Source: Clostridia bacterium
GTDB taxonomy: Bacteria > Bacillota > Clostridia > Christensenellales > Aristaeellaceae
Assembly (NCBI GenBank): GCA_017544935.1
Contig: JAFYDF010000094.1
Location: forward strand, 1-53,562
Length of the DNA stretch: 53,562 bases
Reading direction: 5' to 3'
This document shows, one piece after another, positions 44,957-53,196 of the stretch. A model generated the notes under the pieces. It saw only the letters and a list, made by a program, of their open reading frames with translations. It made no database searches and was not told the origin of the DNA. The stretch's first letter is position 1, and every line of letters begins with the position of its first letter. A program made the translations under genes and the position numbers.

Positions 44957-46350
44957 TGGGCTTTCTTCGTAAAATCAAAACAGCACCTCTTGAGGACAAG
45001 ATGAATGAGGAGCTGCGCCAAAGGCGAGAAAGTGATCCTTTCGGATTTGCAGAGTATGATGCTGCCAATGCTGAAAGAGCCGGATATTCTGATTATTCTT
45101 ACTGGAAAAGCACGTTTCGAGCTTTTATCCGGAACAAGGCTGCAGCAGTTGCGTTTATGATCCTTGTCGTGCTGCTCGCTTTTACTGTTATTCAACCTTT
45201 CCTTCCGAACCAGTATCCATCAGGAAAGATTATTAACCATCCGACAACACAGATGCAGATGAGCAATGTGGCGCCTTCACTTACCACTGCTCTTGTACAG
45301 GCGAAAGCTGGCGATGTGCTGATCGTTACGCCCTATGAAGACAAGGAATGGACAGCTGTCAGTAATGTACTCGAGAGTCTGAAGGCAAGAACTGTTTTCA
45401 CCGTAATAGAATATGGGGATGAATATTGTAAGGTCACGTATAACGGACAGACAGGATTTGTCAAAAACGATTTTTCGACAAAACTGAAACTACCTGAGGA
45501 TGTTACTGCAGTTCCCTATGACTCCCGTAGCAATTTCCCAATTAAGCTTTATTCTGCTCCCGCTGATTATACGAACAACGGTGATCCTCTGTTTATTCGG
45601 ACTGAGAATATTCGCATAGAGGACAACGTAGCGACCGTAATCAGGGAATGTGACCTGAATGTTCTGCCTAGTACCGCTCCGTTTGTATTCGGCACGAATA
45701 ATCTGGGTCAGGACCTATGGGCACTGGTATGGCGCGGAACACGTACATCACTGTTCATCGGCTTTTCAGTAGCTGTGATTGAAGCATTCATAGGTATCGT
45801 TGTCGGTGTGCTGTGGGGCTATATCCGCAAGCTGGACAGGCTGCTTACAGCAGTATATAACGTTGTGGACAATGTACCTACCACAATTGTGCTGATCCTG
45901 ATTTCCTATATTATGCATCCCGGCATTGGCACACTCATTTTCGCTATGTGCCTGACTGGCTGGGTAGGTATGGCGCGCTTTATCCGTAACCAAATCATAA
46001 TCATCCGTGACAGAGATTATAATCTGGCTTCAAGATGTCTGGGAAGCCGGCCTGCACGCATTATTCTGCGTAATCTGCTGCCATATCTCGTATCTGTAAT
46101 CATGCTGAGAATGGCTTTGGCTGTTCCCGGTGCAATAGGCAGCGAGGTATTTATAACATATATAGGTCTTGGCCTTCCTGTGAGCATGCCATCTCTTGGC
46201 AACCTGATCAATGTAGGAAGACGCTTAATATCTACTTCACAGGGATACCAGTTGCTCTTCCCAACAATTGTACTAAGCATTATAACGATATCATTCTATA
46301 TCATTGGCAATGCGTTTGCCGATGCAGCAGATCCTAAAAACCATACTTAA
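44956..46350 (+). CDS. peptide ABC transporter permease, DppC/OppC type, with large extracytoplasmic insert
   Basis: 464 residues against about 300 for the family. A cytoplasmic N-terminus of about 60 residues and TM1 (62-82) are followed by an insert of about 160 residues before the conserved FGTNNLGQDLW (245-255). Within it, residues about 143-176 (RTVFTVIEYGDEYCKVTYNG then QTGFVKNDF) look like an SH3b domain. The rest is a normal permease with EAA loop CLGSRPARIILRNLLPYL and four to five helices. No ATPase genes follow; alr does. Confidence 0.92.
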   Translation: MGFLRKIKTAPLEDKMNEELRQRRESDPFGFAEYDAANAERAGYSDYSYWKSTFRAFIRNKAAAVAFMILVVLLAFTVIQPFLPNQYPSGKIINHPTTQMQMSNVAPSLTTALVQAKAGDVLIVTPYEDKEWTAVSNVLESLKARTVFTVIEYGDEYCKVTYNGQTGFVKNDFSTKLKLPEDVTAVPYDSRSNFPIKLYSAPADYTNNGDPLFIRTENIRIEDNVATVIRECDLNVLPSTAPFVFGTNNLGQDLWALVWRGTRTSLFIGFSVAVIEAFIGIVVGVLWGYIRKLDRLLTAVYNVVDNVPTTIVLILISYIMHPGIGTLIFAMCLTGWVGMARFIRNQIIIIRDRDYNLASRCLGSRPARIILRNLLPYLVSVIMLRMALAVPGAIGSEVFITYIGLGLPVSMPSLGNLINVGRRLISTSQGYQLLFPTIVLSIITISFYIIGNAFADAADPKNHT

Positions 46351-46363
46351 GGAGGGGCGCTTT

Positions 46364-47461
46364 ATGCATGATCATCCCCGTGCCCGTTGCTGGCTGGAGG
46401 TTGATACGGCAGCGATCGTCCATAATCTTGAGGTAACACGTCGCCTTATCAGTCCGAAGACAGAACTGATTGCTGTTCTGAAAGCGGATGCATACGGGCT
46501 CGGTGCTGTACCTGTAGCGAGACTGCTCTGGGCTCACGGGGTTAGACGGTATTCCGTCGCTTGCCTAAGTGAGGCTTTTTCTTTATGTGAAGCTTTGCCT
46601 GATGCCTGGATTCTCTGTATGGGGGAGACGCTGGGCGGGGCGGTTATAGATGCCGTTCGGGTCGGGATCAGGCTTACGGTTGGAAGCTATGATGCAGCGA
46701 AGCGTATTTCTGAAGCTGCCCAGGAGCTTGGCACTACTGCAAGAGTCCATTATAAAGTAGATACAGGACTTTATCGAATTGGTTTTACATGCGATAATGC
46801 TATTGATGAGATTCGGCGATGCGCTGACTTGTCTAATCTCGAAGCAGAAGGAATCTATACTCATCTGGCCCTTCATGATAAAGAAGCGGATATTAAGCAG
46901 CATGAAGCATTAGAGGGCATCCTGAACGATCTGAAAAACGAAGGTATCTGTCCACCTATGGTGCATATGCTAGACTCGATCGGCATCGTGCGGTATCCGC
47001 AATGGCAGTATCAGGCGGTCAGGGTTGGTGCTATGCTGTACGGCAATGCGCCGCGTGGAATGACCGGCGAGCTACCCAAATCTACAGTACGGTTTATGGC
47101 TCGTGTTGTTCGTGTTTTTTCTGTTCCTTCAGGCAGCCTGATTGGGTATGATGATGAGCATCCACTTGACCATGATGCTCAAATTGCCGTTATTTCAGCG
47201 GGCTATGCGGATGGATATCCTCGTGTCTTCAGCCGCTGCGGTGAAATAATGATCCATGGTATGCGAGCAAAAATAGTCGGCCTCATCTGTATGGACCAGA
47301 TGATGGCCGACATAACGGAAATTCCCGGCGTTTTGCAAAATGATGAAGTCACACTGCTTGGTGATGACATTACCCTGACAGAGTATGCGTCAATCGGGAA
47401 ACTGAATCGCAACGAGTGCACAGCTGTAATTGGGAAACGGGTTCCGAGAATCTACAGCTGA
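46364..47461 (+). CDS. alr: alanine racemase
   Basis: 365 residues from ATG 46364 (AAGGAGG 8 bases upstream). PLP-binding Lys40 in AVLKADAYGLGAV and catalytic Tyr281 in SAGYADGYPR; also YKVDTGLYRIGF and RVGAMLYGN. It interconverts L- and D-alanine for peptidoglycan. It lies 13 bases after the permease gene, so it may be cotranscribed with peptide uptake. The 3' end overlaps the convergent PHP gene by 10 bases. Confidence 0.96.
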   Translation: MHDHPRARCWLEVDTAAIVHNLEVTRRLISPKTELIAVLKADAYGLGAVPVARLLWAHGVRRYSVACLSEAFSLCEALPDAWILCMGETLGGAVIDAVRVGIRLTVGSYDAAKRISEAAQELGTTARVHYKVDTGLYRIGFTCDNAIDEIRRCADLSNLEAEGIYTHLALHDKEADIKQHEALEGILNDLKNEGICPPMVHMLDSIGIVRYPQWQYQAVRVGAMLYGNAPRGMTGELPKSTVRFMARVVRVFSVPSGSLIGYDDEHPLDHDAQIAVISAGYADGYPRVFSRCGEIMIHGMRAKIVGLICMDQMMADITEIPGVLQNDEVTLLGDDITLTEYASIGKLNRNECTAVIGKRVPRIYS

Positions 47462-48285
47462 ATCGGTTCCAGCTTCGTTTCTTCAAACATATCCTTGCCC
47501 GTGCCAAGAACACGGACCTTTTTATATCCAATTTTGAGCAGTAACTCAACAGCGTCGTTATAATGTGAAAGTAGATCAGGGGCAAAATGGCAATCAGAAG
47601 AAAGAATAACATCTCCGCCCATTTCGTGCCAAACTTCCAGCTGCCATCTGGCGGGATAAGGACTTTCGGCTCCATAACGAGCCATCCCGCCCGTATTGAC
47701 TTCAAGTACCACTCCACTTTCAAATGCAGCTTCCAAAGCATGCAAGGCATGCTGGCGGTATACTGGATGATTTTCATCGAAGAGATGACAGGTTTTATTC
47801 CATTTGCGGATCAGATCAAAATGACCTCCGATTTGAGGCCGCCGTGCTCGCATCATTGCGCCATATGCCAAATAATAATCCCTGGCCATAGCGATTCCGT
47901 CACCTTTATAAAAGGTCTTCAGCAGTGTACAAAGTGGTTCGCTTGCACCGTCAATTGCTGTAAACCCGGACTCATTAGGCAGATAATGTACTGAACCGAT
48001 AATATAATCGTATGGTGCGGTATCAGCACAGGAATATGAATCGAGCTCGATACCAAGCCAGATGCGAATTCTGTCGGAATATGCTTGTTGGAGACGGTGT
48101 ATTTCAGCAATATAAGCTATTTCTGCTTCCGGGCTCATGGCGCTGTTAGAAGCGAAATTCTGGCGTGCATGACTAGAGAAGCCCAGACTTTGACAGCCGT
48201 GAGATAGTGCTGAGAGCACCATTTCTTCAGCTGAAGAACGCCCATCACAGAACTGTGTATGTACATGCGGTGAAGATAATATCAT
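47452..48285 (-). CDS. PHP-domain phosphatase, histidinol-phosphatase-like
   Basis: 277 residues. PHP motifs: SPHVHTQFCDG (HxH), GFSSHA, GIELDSY, YDYIIGSVHYL, IGGHFDLIRKW, VLEVNTGG and LSSDCHF. This is the HisJ/HisK pattern, so histidinol-phosphatase is likely, but no other histidine genes are near and PHP proteins vary. ATG 48285 overlaps the stop of the upstream inositol phosphatase gene, so the two are coupled; two phosphatases in one operon. Confidence 0.85.
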   Translation of the reverse strand: MILSSPHVHTQFCDGRSSAEEMVLSALSHGCQSLGFSSHARQNFASNSAMSPEAEIAYIAEIHRLQQAYSDRIRIWLGIELDSYSCADTAPYDYIIGSVHYLPNESGFTAIDGASEPLCTLLKTFYKGDGIAMARDYYLAYGAMMRARRPQIGGHFDLIRKWNKTCHLFDENHPVYRQHALHALEAAFESGVVLEVNTGGMARYGAESPYPARWQLEVWHEMGGDVILSSDCHFAPDLLSHYNDAVELLLKIGYKKVRVLGTGKDMFEETKLEPIQL

Positions 48286-49079
48286 CACTTGATCCGCTCC
48301 TTTGCGGCATACATGATTTGTAGCGCCTGATCTTTACAAACAGCATTGGTAGCTAGGATGCATGCGGGTCGTCCAAGATCAATTTCATCTTGATAAGGCA
48401 TCATAAAACAGCCTCCTGCTTCCTCTATCAGCAGTGATCCTGCAGCAAAATCCCAGGGGGAAAGCTTCATCTCCCAAAAAATCTCAGCACGTCCGCTGGC
48501 AATATCGCAGCAATCCATGACAGCAGAACCAACACGACGTACATCTCCGCAGTTCAGCAGGAACTCACGGAACGCATAGGCAGTTGCTTCAGTAAGCTCA
48601 ATGTAGTAAGGAGAAGAGCCAAAATCGACAAGTGCTTTGTCGAAAGAAAGCGTGCTGACATGAAGAGGCATACCGTTCATGAATGCACCGGCGCCTCGGA
48701 TGGCGGTATACAGTTCATTAAGAAAAGGCTGAAAAACTGTACCAAGAATACATTTTTTATCTTTTAGCAATGCAATCGATACTGAAGAATACTTTCTTCC
48801 ACGAATAAAATTATTTGTGCCGTCCAAAGGGTCGACAACCCAGGTATATTGATCTGTCAGTTGTTCATTTTCCTGTTCCTCAGCAAAAAAAAGACATTCG
48901 GGAATGAGAGCCATTAACCCATTTTTAAGCATTGCCTGGATGGATATATCAGTATCTGTCACATAATTCATGTGACCGCCTTTTTGATGTACAGGTGAAG
49001 AACTGGCTGATAGGATGATTGCCCCGGCTTTGCGGATTAGTTTTTCCACTTCGGTTTGAATTGCGTGAAGATCGATCAT
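48285..49079 (-). CDS. inositol monophosphatase family protein
   Basis: 264 residues from ATG 49079 (GTGAGG about 9 bases upstream). Mg-dependent phosphatase motifs: FFAEEQE (metal-binding Glu), WVVDPLDGTNNFIRG, and the late SPWDFAAGSLLIEEAGG with its metal-binding Asp. Members dephosphorylate inositol phosphate, NADP, PAP or sugar phosphates, so the substrate is open. Divergent from ribulokinase and coupled to the PHP phosphatase. Confidence 0.92.
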   Translation of the reverse strand: MIDLHAIQTEVEKLIRKAGAIILSASSSPVHQKGGHMNYVTDTDISIQAMLKNGLMALIPECLFFAEEQENEQLTDQYTWVVDPLDGTNNFIRGRKYSSVSIALLKDKKCILGTVFQPFLNELYTAIRGAGAFMNGMPLHVSTLSFDKALVDFGSSPYYIELTEATAYAFREFLLNCGDVRRVGSAVMDCCDIASGRAEIFWEMKLSPWDFAAGSLLIEEAGGCFMMPYQDEIDLGRPACILATNAVCKDQALQIMYAAKERIK

Positions 49080-49213
49080 CAGATATGGCCTCACTTTCTT
49101 CTAAGTGTATTCAGTATAGCATAATATAATGAAAAAAAGAATGGAAATCAATGATTTTACGTGCATAATAAATGATTGTGTGATACACTGTACTTGGAAA
49201 TGAGGTGGTTATA

Positions 49214-50872
49214 ATGTCTAAATATACGATTGGAATCGATTATGGTACTTTATCTGCCCGTGCTTTGTTGGTAGATGTCTGTGACGGGCATGAATTGGCA
49301 TCAGCAGTCTTTGAGTATCCACATGCTGTTATGAGCGAGAAATTGCCTGACGGTACGCCGCTTGGCCCTGACTGGGCATTGCAGCATCCTCAGGACTATT
49401 TGGATGCGCTGTTTGAGATTGTTCCAGAGGTGGTAAAAAACAGCGGGGTTAAGCCTGATGATATTATCGGATTGGGTATTGATTTTACTTCTTGTACGAT
49501 GTTGCCTGTCGACAAGTCAGCAACGCCTTTGTGCTTTTCGGAAGAGTTTAAAAATCATCCTAATGCATATGTAAAGCTGTGGAAGCATCACTCAACCCAA
49601 CAGAAAGCTGATGAGATAGACAGAATTGCTATTGAGCGAAAAGAAAAGTGGCATGCAAATTATGGCGGAAAAGTATCCAGCGAATGGACACTTCCTAAGC
49701 TTTGGGAGCTGCTCGATGAAGATCCCGACCTGTATGACAAGATGTATGAGTATGTTGAAGCCGGTGACTGGCTTGTATGGCTGCTGACAGGTGCAGATAC
49801 ACGAAATTCCTGTTCTGCAGGCTACAAGAACTTTTATAATAAACAGACCGGGTATCCTTCTCACGAGTTTTTCAAGGCAATCGATCCGCGCCTTGAAAAC
49901 GTGATAGAGGAGAAATGTTTTGCACCGGTAATTCCAATTGGAAGTCGTGCAGGTAGAGTAAAACCTGATATTGCTGCAAAACTCAGTCTGTTGCCTGGAA
50001 CTGCTGTTGCTGCGGCAAATATTGATGCGCATGTCTGTGTAGCCGGCGCAGGAGTAACACGCCCGGGGCAGATGCTTGCTATTGTAGGAACATCGACCTG
50101 TCATATGACTGTTTCGACAGTAGAAAAACAGGTCCCGGGTATTTGCGGAGTGGTTGAGGACGGTTTGCTGCCCGGCTTTCTCGGATATGAGGCTGGTCAG
50201 AGCAGTGTGGGCGATATCTTTGCATGGTTCTGCCGAAACTGTGTCCCCAATGCATATGAAGATGCAGCAAAAGAACGGGGGATCAGTATACAGCAGTATC
50301 TGACAGAACTAGCATCTGTACAGAAACCCGGGGAAAGCGGATTGCTGGCCCTTGACTGGTTTAATGGAAACCGTAGCATACTCGTGGATTTCGATCTCAC
50401 CGGAATGATCCTTGGCATGACACTGCAGACAAAGCCTGAGGAGATTTATCGGGCACTGATTGAGGCTACTGCTTATGGTACGCGAATGATCGTTGATAAT
50501 TTCCGTAAGTATGGCGTGCCTGTCAATGAGTTCTTTGCTACAGGCGGAATAAGCCAGAAAAATGCCATGGCGATGCAGATCTATGCAGATGTATTGAATA
50601 TGCCTGTACGTGCGGTAGACGCCAAACAGGGAGCCGCTCTGGGAAGTGCAATGTTTGCTGCGACTGCAGCAGGAAAAGAATCAGGAGGATATGATAGCAT
50701 ACAGGACGCATCTGCAGCTATGGCTCCCAAGAATGCTCATATATATAAGCCTATTGCTGACAATGTGCGCATTTATGAAGAACTATATAGGGAATATGCA
50801 ATCCTGCATGATTACTTCGGACGTGGCATTAACAATGTTATGAAACGATTGAAAAAGATAAGACTTGAGTAA
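49214..50872 (+). CDS. araB: ribulokinase
   Basis: 552 residues of the FGGY kinase family. YTIGIDYGTLSARALLVDV is the AraB N-terminus, VGTSTCHMTVS and ATGGISQKNAMAMQIYADVL the ATP-site blocks; WKHHSTQQKADEI is typical of AraB. It phosphorylates L- or D-ribulose. GAGGTGGT precedes ATG 49214. araA and araD are not present here, so it is an isolated pathway gene. Confidence 0.95.
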   Translation: MSKYTIGIDYGTLSARALLVDVCDGHELASAVFEYPHAVMSEKLPDGTPLGPDWALQHPQDYLDALFEIVPEVVKNSGVKPDDIIGLGIDFTSCTMLPVDKSATPLCFSEEFKNHPNAYVKLWKHHSTQQKADEIDRIAIERKEKWHANYGGKVSSEWTLPKLWELLDEDPDLYDKMYEYVEAGDWLVWLLTGADTRNSCSAGYKNFYNKQTGYPSHEFFKAIDPRLENVIEEKCFAPVIPIGSRAGRVKPDIAAKLSLLPGTAVAAANIDAHVCVAGAGVTRPGQMLAIVGTSTCHMTVSTVEKQVPGICGVVEDGLLPGFLGYEAGQSSVGDIFAWFCRNCVPNAYEDAAKERGISIQQYLTELASVQKPGESGLLALDWFNGNRSILVDFDLTGMILGMTLQTKPEEIYRALIEATAYGTRMIVDNFRKYGVPVNEFFATGGISQKNAMAMQIYADVLNMPVRAVDAKQGAALGSAMFAATAAGKESGGYDSIQDASAAMAPKNAHIYKPIADNVRIYEELYREYAILHDYFGRGINNVMKRLKKIRLE

Positions 50873-50879
50873 AAATGAT

Positions 50880-50910
50880 CCCGGCGGTTAAAGAACCAGC
50901 CGGGTTTTTT
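50880..50910 (+). terminator. terminator after ribulokinase
   Basis: CCCGGC-GGTT / AACC-A-GCCGGG with a 4-base loop and TTTTTT tail; one bulged A. On minus it is followed within a few bases by TTTTTA and may also serve the converging phosphoribosyltransferase gene. Confidence 0.9.
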
Positions 50911-50929
50911 GAATGAAACTGGATGGAGA

Positions 50930-51484
50930 TTATTCCTTGACTGTACCGTCGGAATTGAACAAAGGCAACTTTTCAAGATAAATGATATCGTCGCGCTTCT
51001 GAGCTGCACCTTCCGCCAGAATGGCCATTTTGCCAACAACGTTGCCGCCTGCCTGTTCAACCAGCTTCTGAACTGCGATCAGGGAACCGCCGGTGGAAAT
51101 GACGTCATCAACGATCAGCACACGTTTGCCACGCATATATTCCGCGTCCTCACCATCAATACAAAGCATCTGACGATTTGCAGTAGTTATGGAAGTAACA
51201 TCTGTACTGAATACGTTGCGCATATATAGTTTAGCTGCTTTTCGGGCGATAAGATAACGGTTTTCGCCATGCTGGCGTGCCATTTCATATACCAACGGAA
51301 TGCCCTTGGATTCGGCAGTGATAAGTATATCATGCTCAGGAGCAAGTTTGAGCAGTTCACGTGCACAAGCAACGGTTAATTCCACATCGCCAAAGATGAC
51401 GAACGCACCAATGTATAGATCATCATTGACCCGGCAAAGGGGCAAATCACGGGTGACACCTGCAATAGTCATCGTATAATGCAT
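50930..51484 (-). CDS. type I phosphoribosyltransferase, adenine-type
   Basis: 184 residues. The PRPP-binding signature VLIVDDVISTGGSL is clear, and ILITAESKGIPLVYEMAR and YLIARKAAKLYM fit the adenine/xanthine phosphoribosyltransferase group, with an extended N-terminus. It should salvage a purine base to the nucleotide; the base cannot be fixed from sequence. GGAGG lies 8 bases before the ATG. Confidence 0.85.
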   Translation of the reverse strand: MHYTMTIAGVTRDLPLCRVNDDLYIGAFVIFGDVELTVACARELLKLAPEHDILITAESKGIPLVYEMARQHGENRYLIARKAAKLYMRNVFSTDVTSITTANRQMLCIDGEDAEYMRGKRVLIVDDVISTGGSLIAVQKLVEQAGGNVVGKMAILAEGAAQKRDDIIYLEKLPLFNSDGTVKE

Positions 51485-51524
51485 GAAGACAGCCTCCGTT
51501 CATTTAATTGTCAATTTACAATTA

Positions 51525-51552
51525 ATTATAACACGCGTGGCAGAACTGTCAA
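51525..51552 (-). promoter_or_regulatory. promoter for the phosphoribosyltransferase
   Basis: On minus TTGACA (complement of 51547-51552), 16 bases, TATAAT (complement of 51525-51530). Just downstream, 51506-51523 holds AATTGT and ACAATT as an inverted repeat with a 6-base gap, a possible operator at the transcription start. Confidence 0.8.
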
Positions 51553-51784
51553 GCTGTATAGCGGTGCGATTCTATATAAAAAAGGAAATACATAATGTTT
51601 TATTTAACTTATTTTGAATGAACACAACCAAAGAGAATGGAAAAAGAAAACTTTAAAATGAACTTACACGTTAATAAATAATAAATGAATGATCCCCGAA
51701 GGAACCATCCAATAAACGCATTTGAATTTCTTCCTGAAGTAACGCTTCAACAATCGTCCAGAGAATGCATTGCTGTGCCCATTA
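51553..51784. other. AT-rich gene-free stretch
   Basis: Between the phosphoribosyltransferase promoter and the end of the XRE gene. No reading frame of note, RNA gene or convincing terminator was seen. Confidence 0.5.
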
Positions 51785-52318
51785 TCAGCGTATTCCGTGT
51801 TCCTGCATGAATTTCATCAGGTAATCACGAGCTGGGCTCGATGGCAGATGCGCTTGCACATCCTTGGGATCAACATAATCACCATTTCCGACACACGCCA
51901 GCAGAAATTCAACAGTGAAAACATCGAAAATATGCGGATCGGAGAAAGATACTTCGATAGTGGTGTTCATACGCGAGTTCAATGCTTCGATGATACACTG
52001 GTAGATAAAGTGATCGCGCCCTAAAAGCTCACCAATACGGTCCAGTGAAGACAATGCTTCCTGCATCTGCGCCACAGTGACATGCCTTCGAAAACCGCCG
52101 CAGCCTTTGCCACCAGATAGTATCGCATCAACAGAGCAATGAAGCGTCTCTGCAAGATCCAGCAGTATGGAGACATCAGGAAGTGTTTCGCCCCGTTCCC
52201 AGTTTGATACAGCCTGCGGACTGATATTCAATTTTTCAGAAAGTTCAGATTGTGTCATTCCCATTTTTTTACGTTCTATCTGCAGGAATAATCCCGTCAA
52301 CTTCGAATCTAGATTCAT
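51785..52318 (-). CDS. XRE-family helix-turn-helix regulator
   Basis: 177 residues. The HTH at about 10-65 (LQIERKKMGMTQSELSEKLN, ISPQAVSNWERGETLPDVSI) is a standard Cro/CI fold. The C-terminal about 105 residues include GGKGCGGFRRHVTV and an acidic helical part; not a recognised sensor domain. GGAGGGATTCGAC precedes ATG 52318. It may regulate itself or the neighbouring secreted protein. Confidence 0.88.
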   Translation of the reverse strand: MNLDSKLTGLFLQIERKKMGMTQSELSEKLNISPQAVSNWERGETLPDVSILLDLAETLHCSVDAILSGGKGCGGFRRHVTVAQMQEALSSLDRIGELLGRDHFIYQCIIEALNSRMNTTIEVSFSDPHIFDVFTVEFLLACVGNGDYVDPKDVQAHLPSSPARDYLMKFMQEHGIR

Positions 52319-52339
52319 GTCGAATCCCTCCCTCTCAAG

Positions 52340-52367
52340 AATATAATAACAGATTATGAAAAGACAA
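52340..52367 (-). promoter_or_regulatory. promoter for the XRE regulator
   Basis: On minus TTGTCT (complement of 52362-52367), 16 bases, TATATT (complement of 52340-52345). Confidence 0.5.
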
Positions 52368-52420
52368 GAAATGGATTGATGCTTGATATTACAGAGAAAA
52401 AAACAAGTTACATTTGAAAA

Positions 52421-52444
52421 CGGAGCGGCAAGAAAGCTGCTCCG
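52421..52444 (-). terminator. terminator of the secreted-protein gene
   Basis: CGGAGCGGC / GCTGCTCCG (one G-U) with a 6-base loop. On minus it is followed by TTTTC, 77 bases beyond the stop at 52521. Confidence 0.65.
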
Positions 52445-52470
52445 CAGATAACCGAAGTAATGATTATTGT

Positions 52471-52515
52471 TCTAAAGCATCTCTTCAGCAGCCCCACAAA
52501 AGCCTTACCATGACG
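52471..52515. repeat. about 45-bp imperfect repeat, copy 1
   Basis: Partner of the copy at 53150-53192. Lies 6 to 50 bases past the secreted-protein stop, before its terminator hairpin. Could be the remnant of a duplicated 3' end. Confidence 0.4.
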
Positions 52516-52520
52516 AGCTT

Positions 52521-53078
52521 TTAATCTGAGCTGAATCGGAAATAATCCGTATAGCGCCGCACTTCAACATAGCACACCTTATAGGTAGGTTCAAAGCTGA
52601 GGATGATGACGGTTTCTTGGTCAGCATTCCATCCCAGAAAATCGGTATCTGCTGAAGATTGCATCAATGCAGCTATCATGACGGCGGCAGCATCGTCAGA
52701 TTCCATGCTGGCATCTTTCGCCGTCAAAGGCGAACTATACAGAGAGGTAAACGTCTCTGCCATTCTGCTATAGAAAGACTTCTCAGCATCCGGGGACATT
52801 ATCGTAATGTTATACAGAGCGTCACTGGGTAGAAAGTTATATTGAATGATGCAGGGCGTATCATCCAGCAGCATCTGGTAAACAAGCGCTGAATGCCCGG
52901 TTTGTGCGGTTGGTTCCTGAAAAGGTTCAAAATCCAGCAGAGAGCGTACTTCCTCCTTGGACATTCCCCACATAACTCCGTTGAAGCTGAAAGCCATATT
53001 TGTCTCTTCACTCAAAGCAATAGCATGCAGTAAAATGCAGGCAGCAAATACCACCCACCAAAGGGCTTTCCTGCGCAT
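52521..53078 (-). CDS. secreted protein of unknown function
   Basis: 185 residues with an N-terminal signal peptide (RRKALWWVVFAACILLHAIA, cleavage probably near ALS-EE). The mature part opens with NGVMWGMSKEEVRSLLDFEP, a pattern seen in small exported proteins that monitor or bind surface material, and is otherwise unrecognised (FNGVMWGM, YNITIMSPDAEKSFYSRM, CYVEVRRYTDYF). No lipobox. AAGGAG lies about 12 bases before ATG 53078. Confidence 0.75.
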   Translation of the reverse strand: MRRKALWWVVFAACILLHAIALSEETNMAFSFNGVMWGMSKEEVRSLLDFEPFQEPTAQTGHSALVYQMLLDDTPCIIQYNFLPSDALYNITIMSPDAEKSFYSRMAETFTSLYSSPLTAKDASMESDDAAAVMIAALMQSSADTDFLGWNADQETVIILSFEPTYKVCYVEVRRYTDYFRFSSD

Positions 53079-53149
53079 TGTTCATTCACACTCCTTAAAA
53101 AAGAGGCTGTAATTAACATATCGCCTTCCTCATGATACGCCTTACTTTT

Positions 53150-53192
53150 CGAAATGCCTCATTAACAGCCTCACAAAGGCTTTGTCATGAGT
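53150..53192. repeat. about 45-bp imperfect repeat, copy 2
   Basis: Resembles 52471-52515 at about 70% by eye, mostly differing by transitions. On minus both can be read as a short shared peptide (H-D/G-K-A-F-V-x-L-L). Each copy lies just past the stop of a minus-strand gene. Confidence 0.4.
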
Positions 53193-53196
53193 CTGG

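Noticed and set aside
51553..51784. Small RNA or tRNA gene in the AT-rich gap
   Set aside because: No cloverleaf, no convincing terminator and no promoter directed into it.
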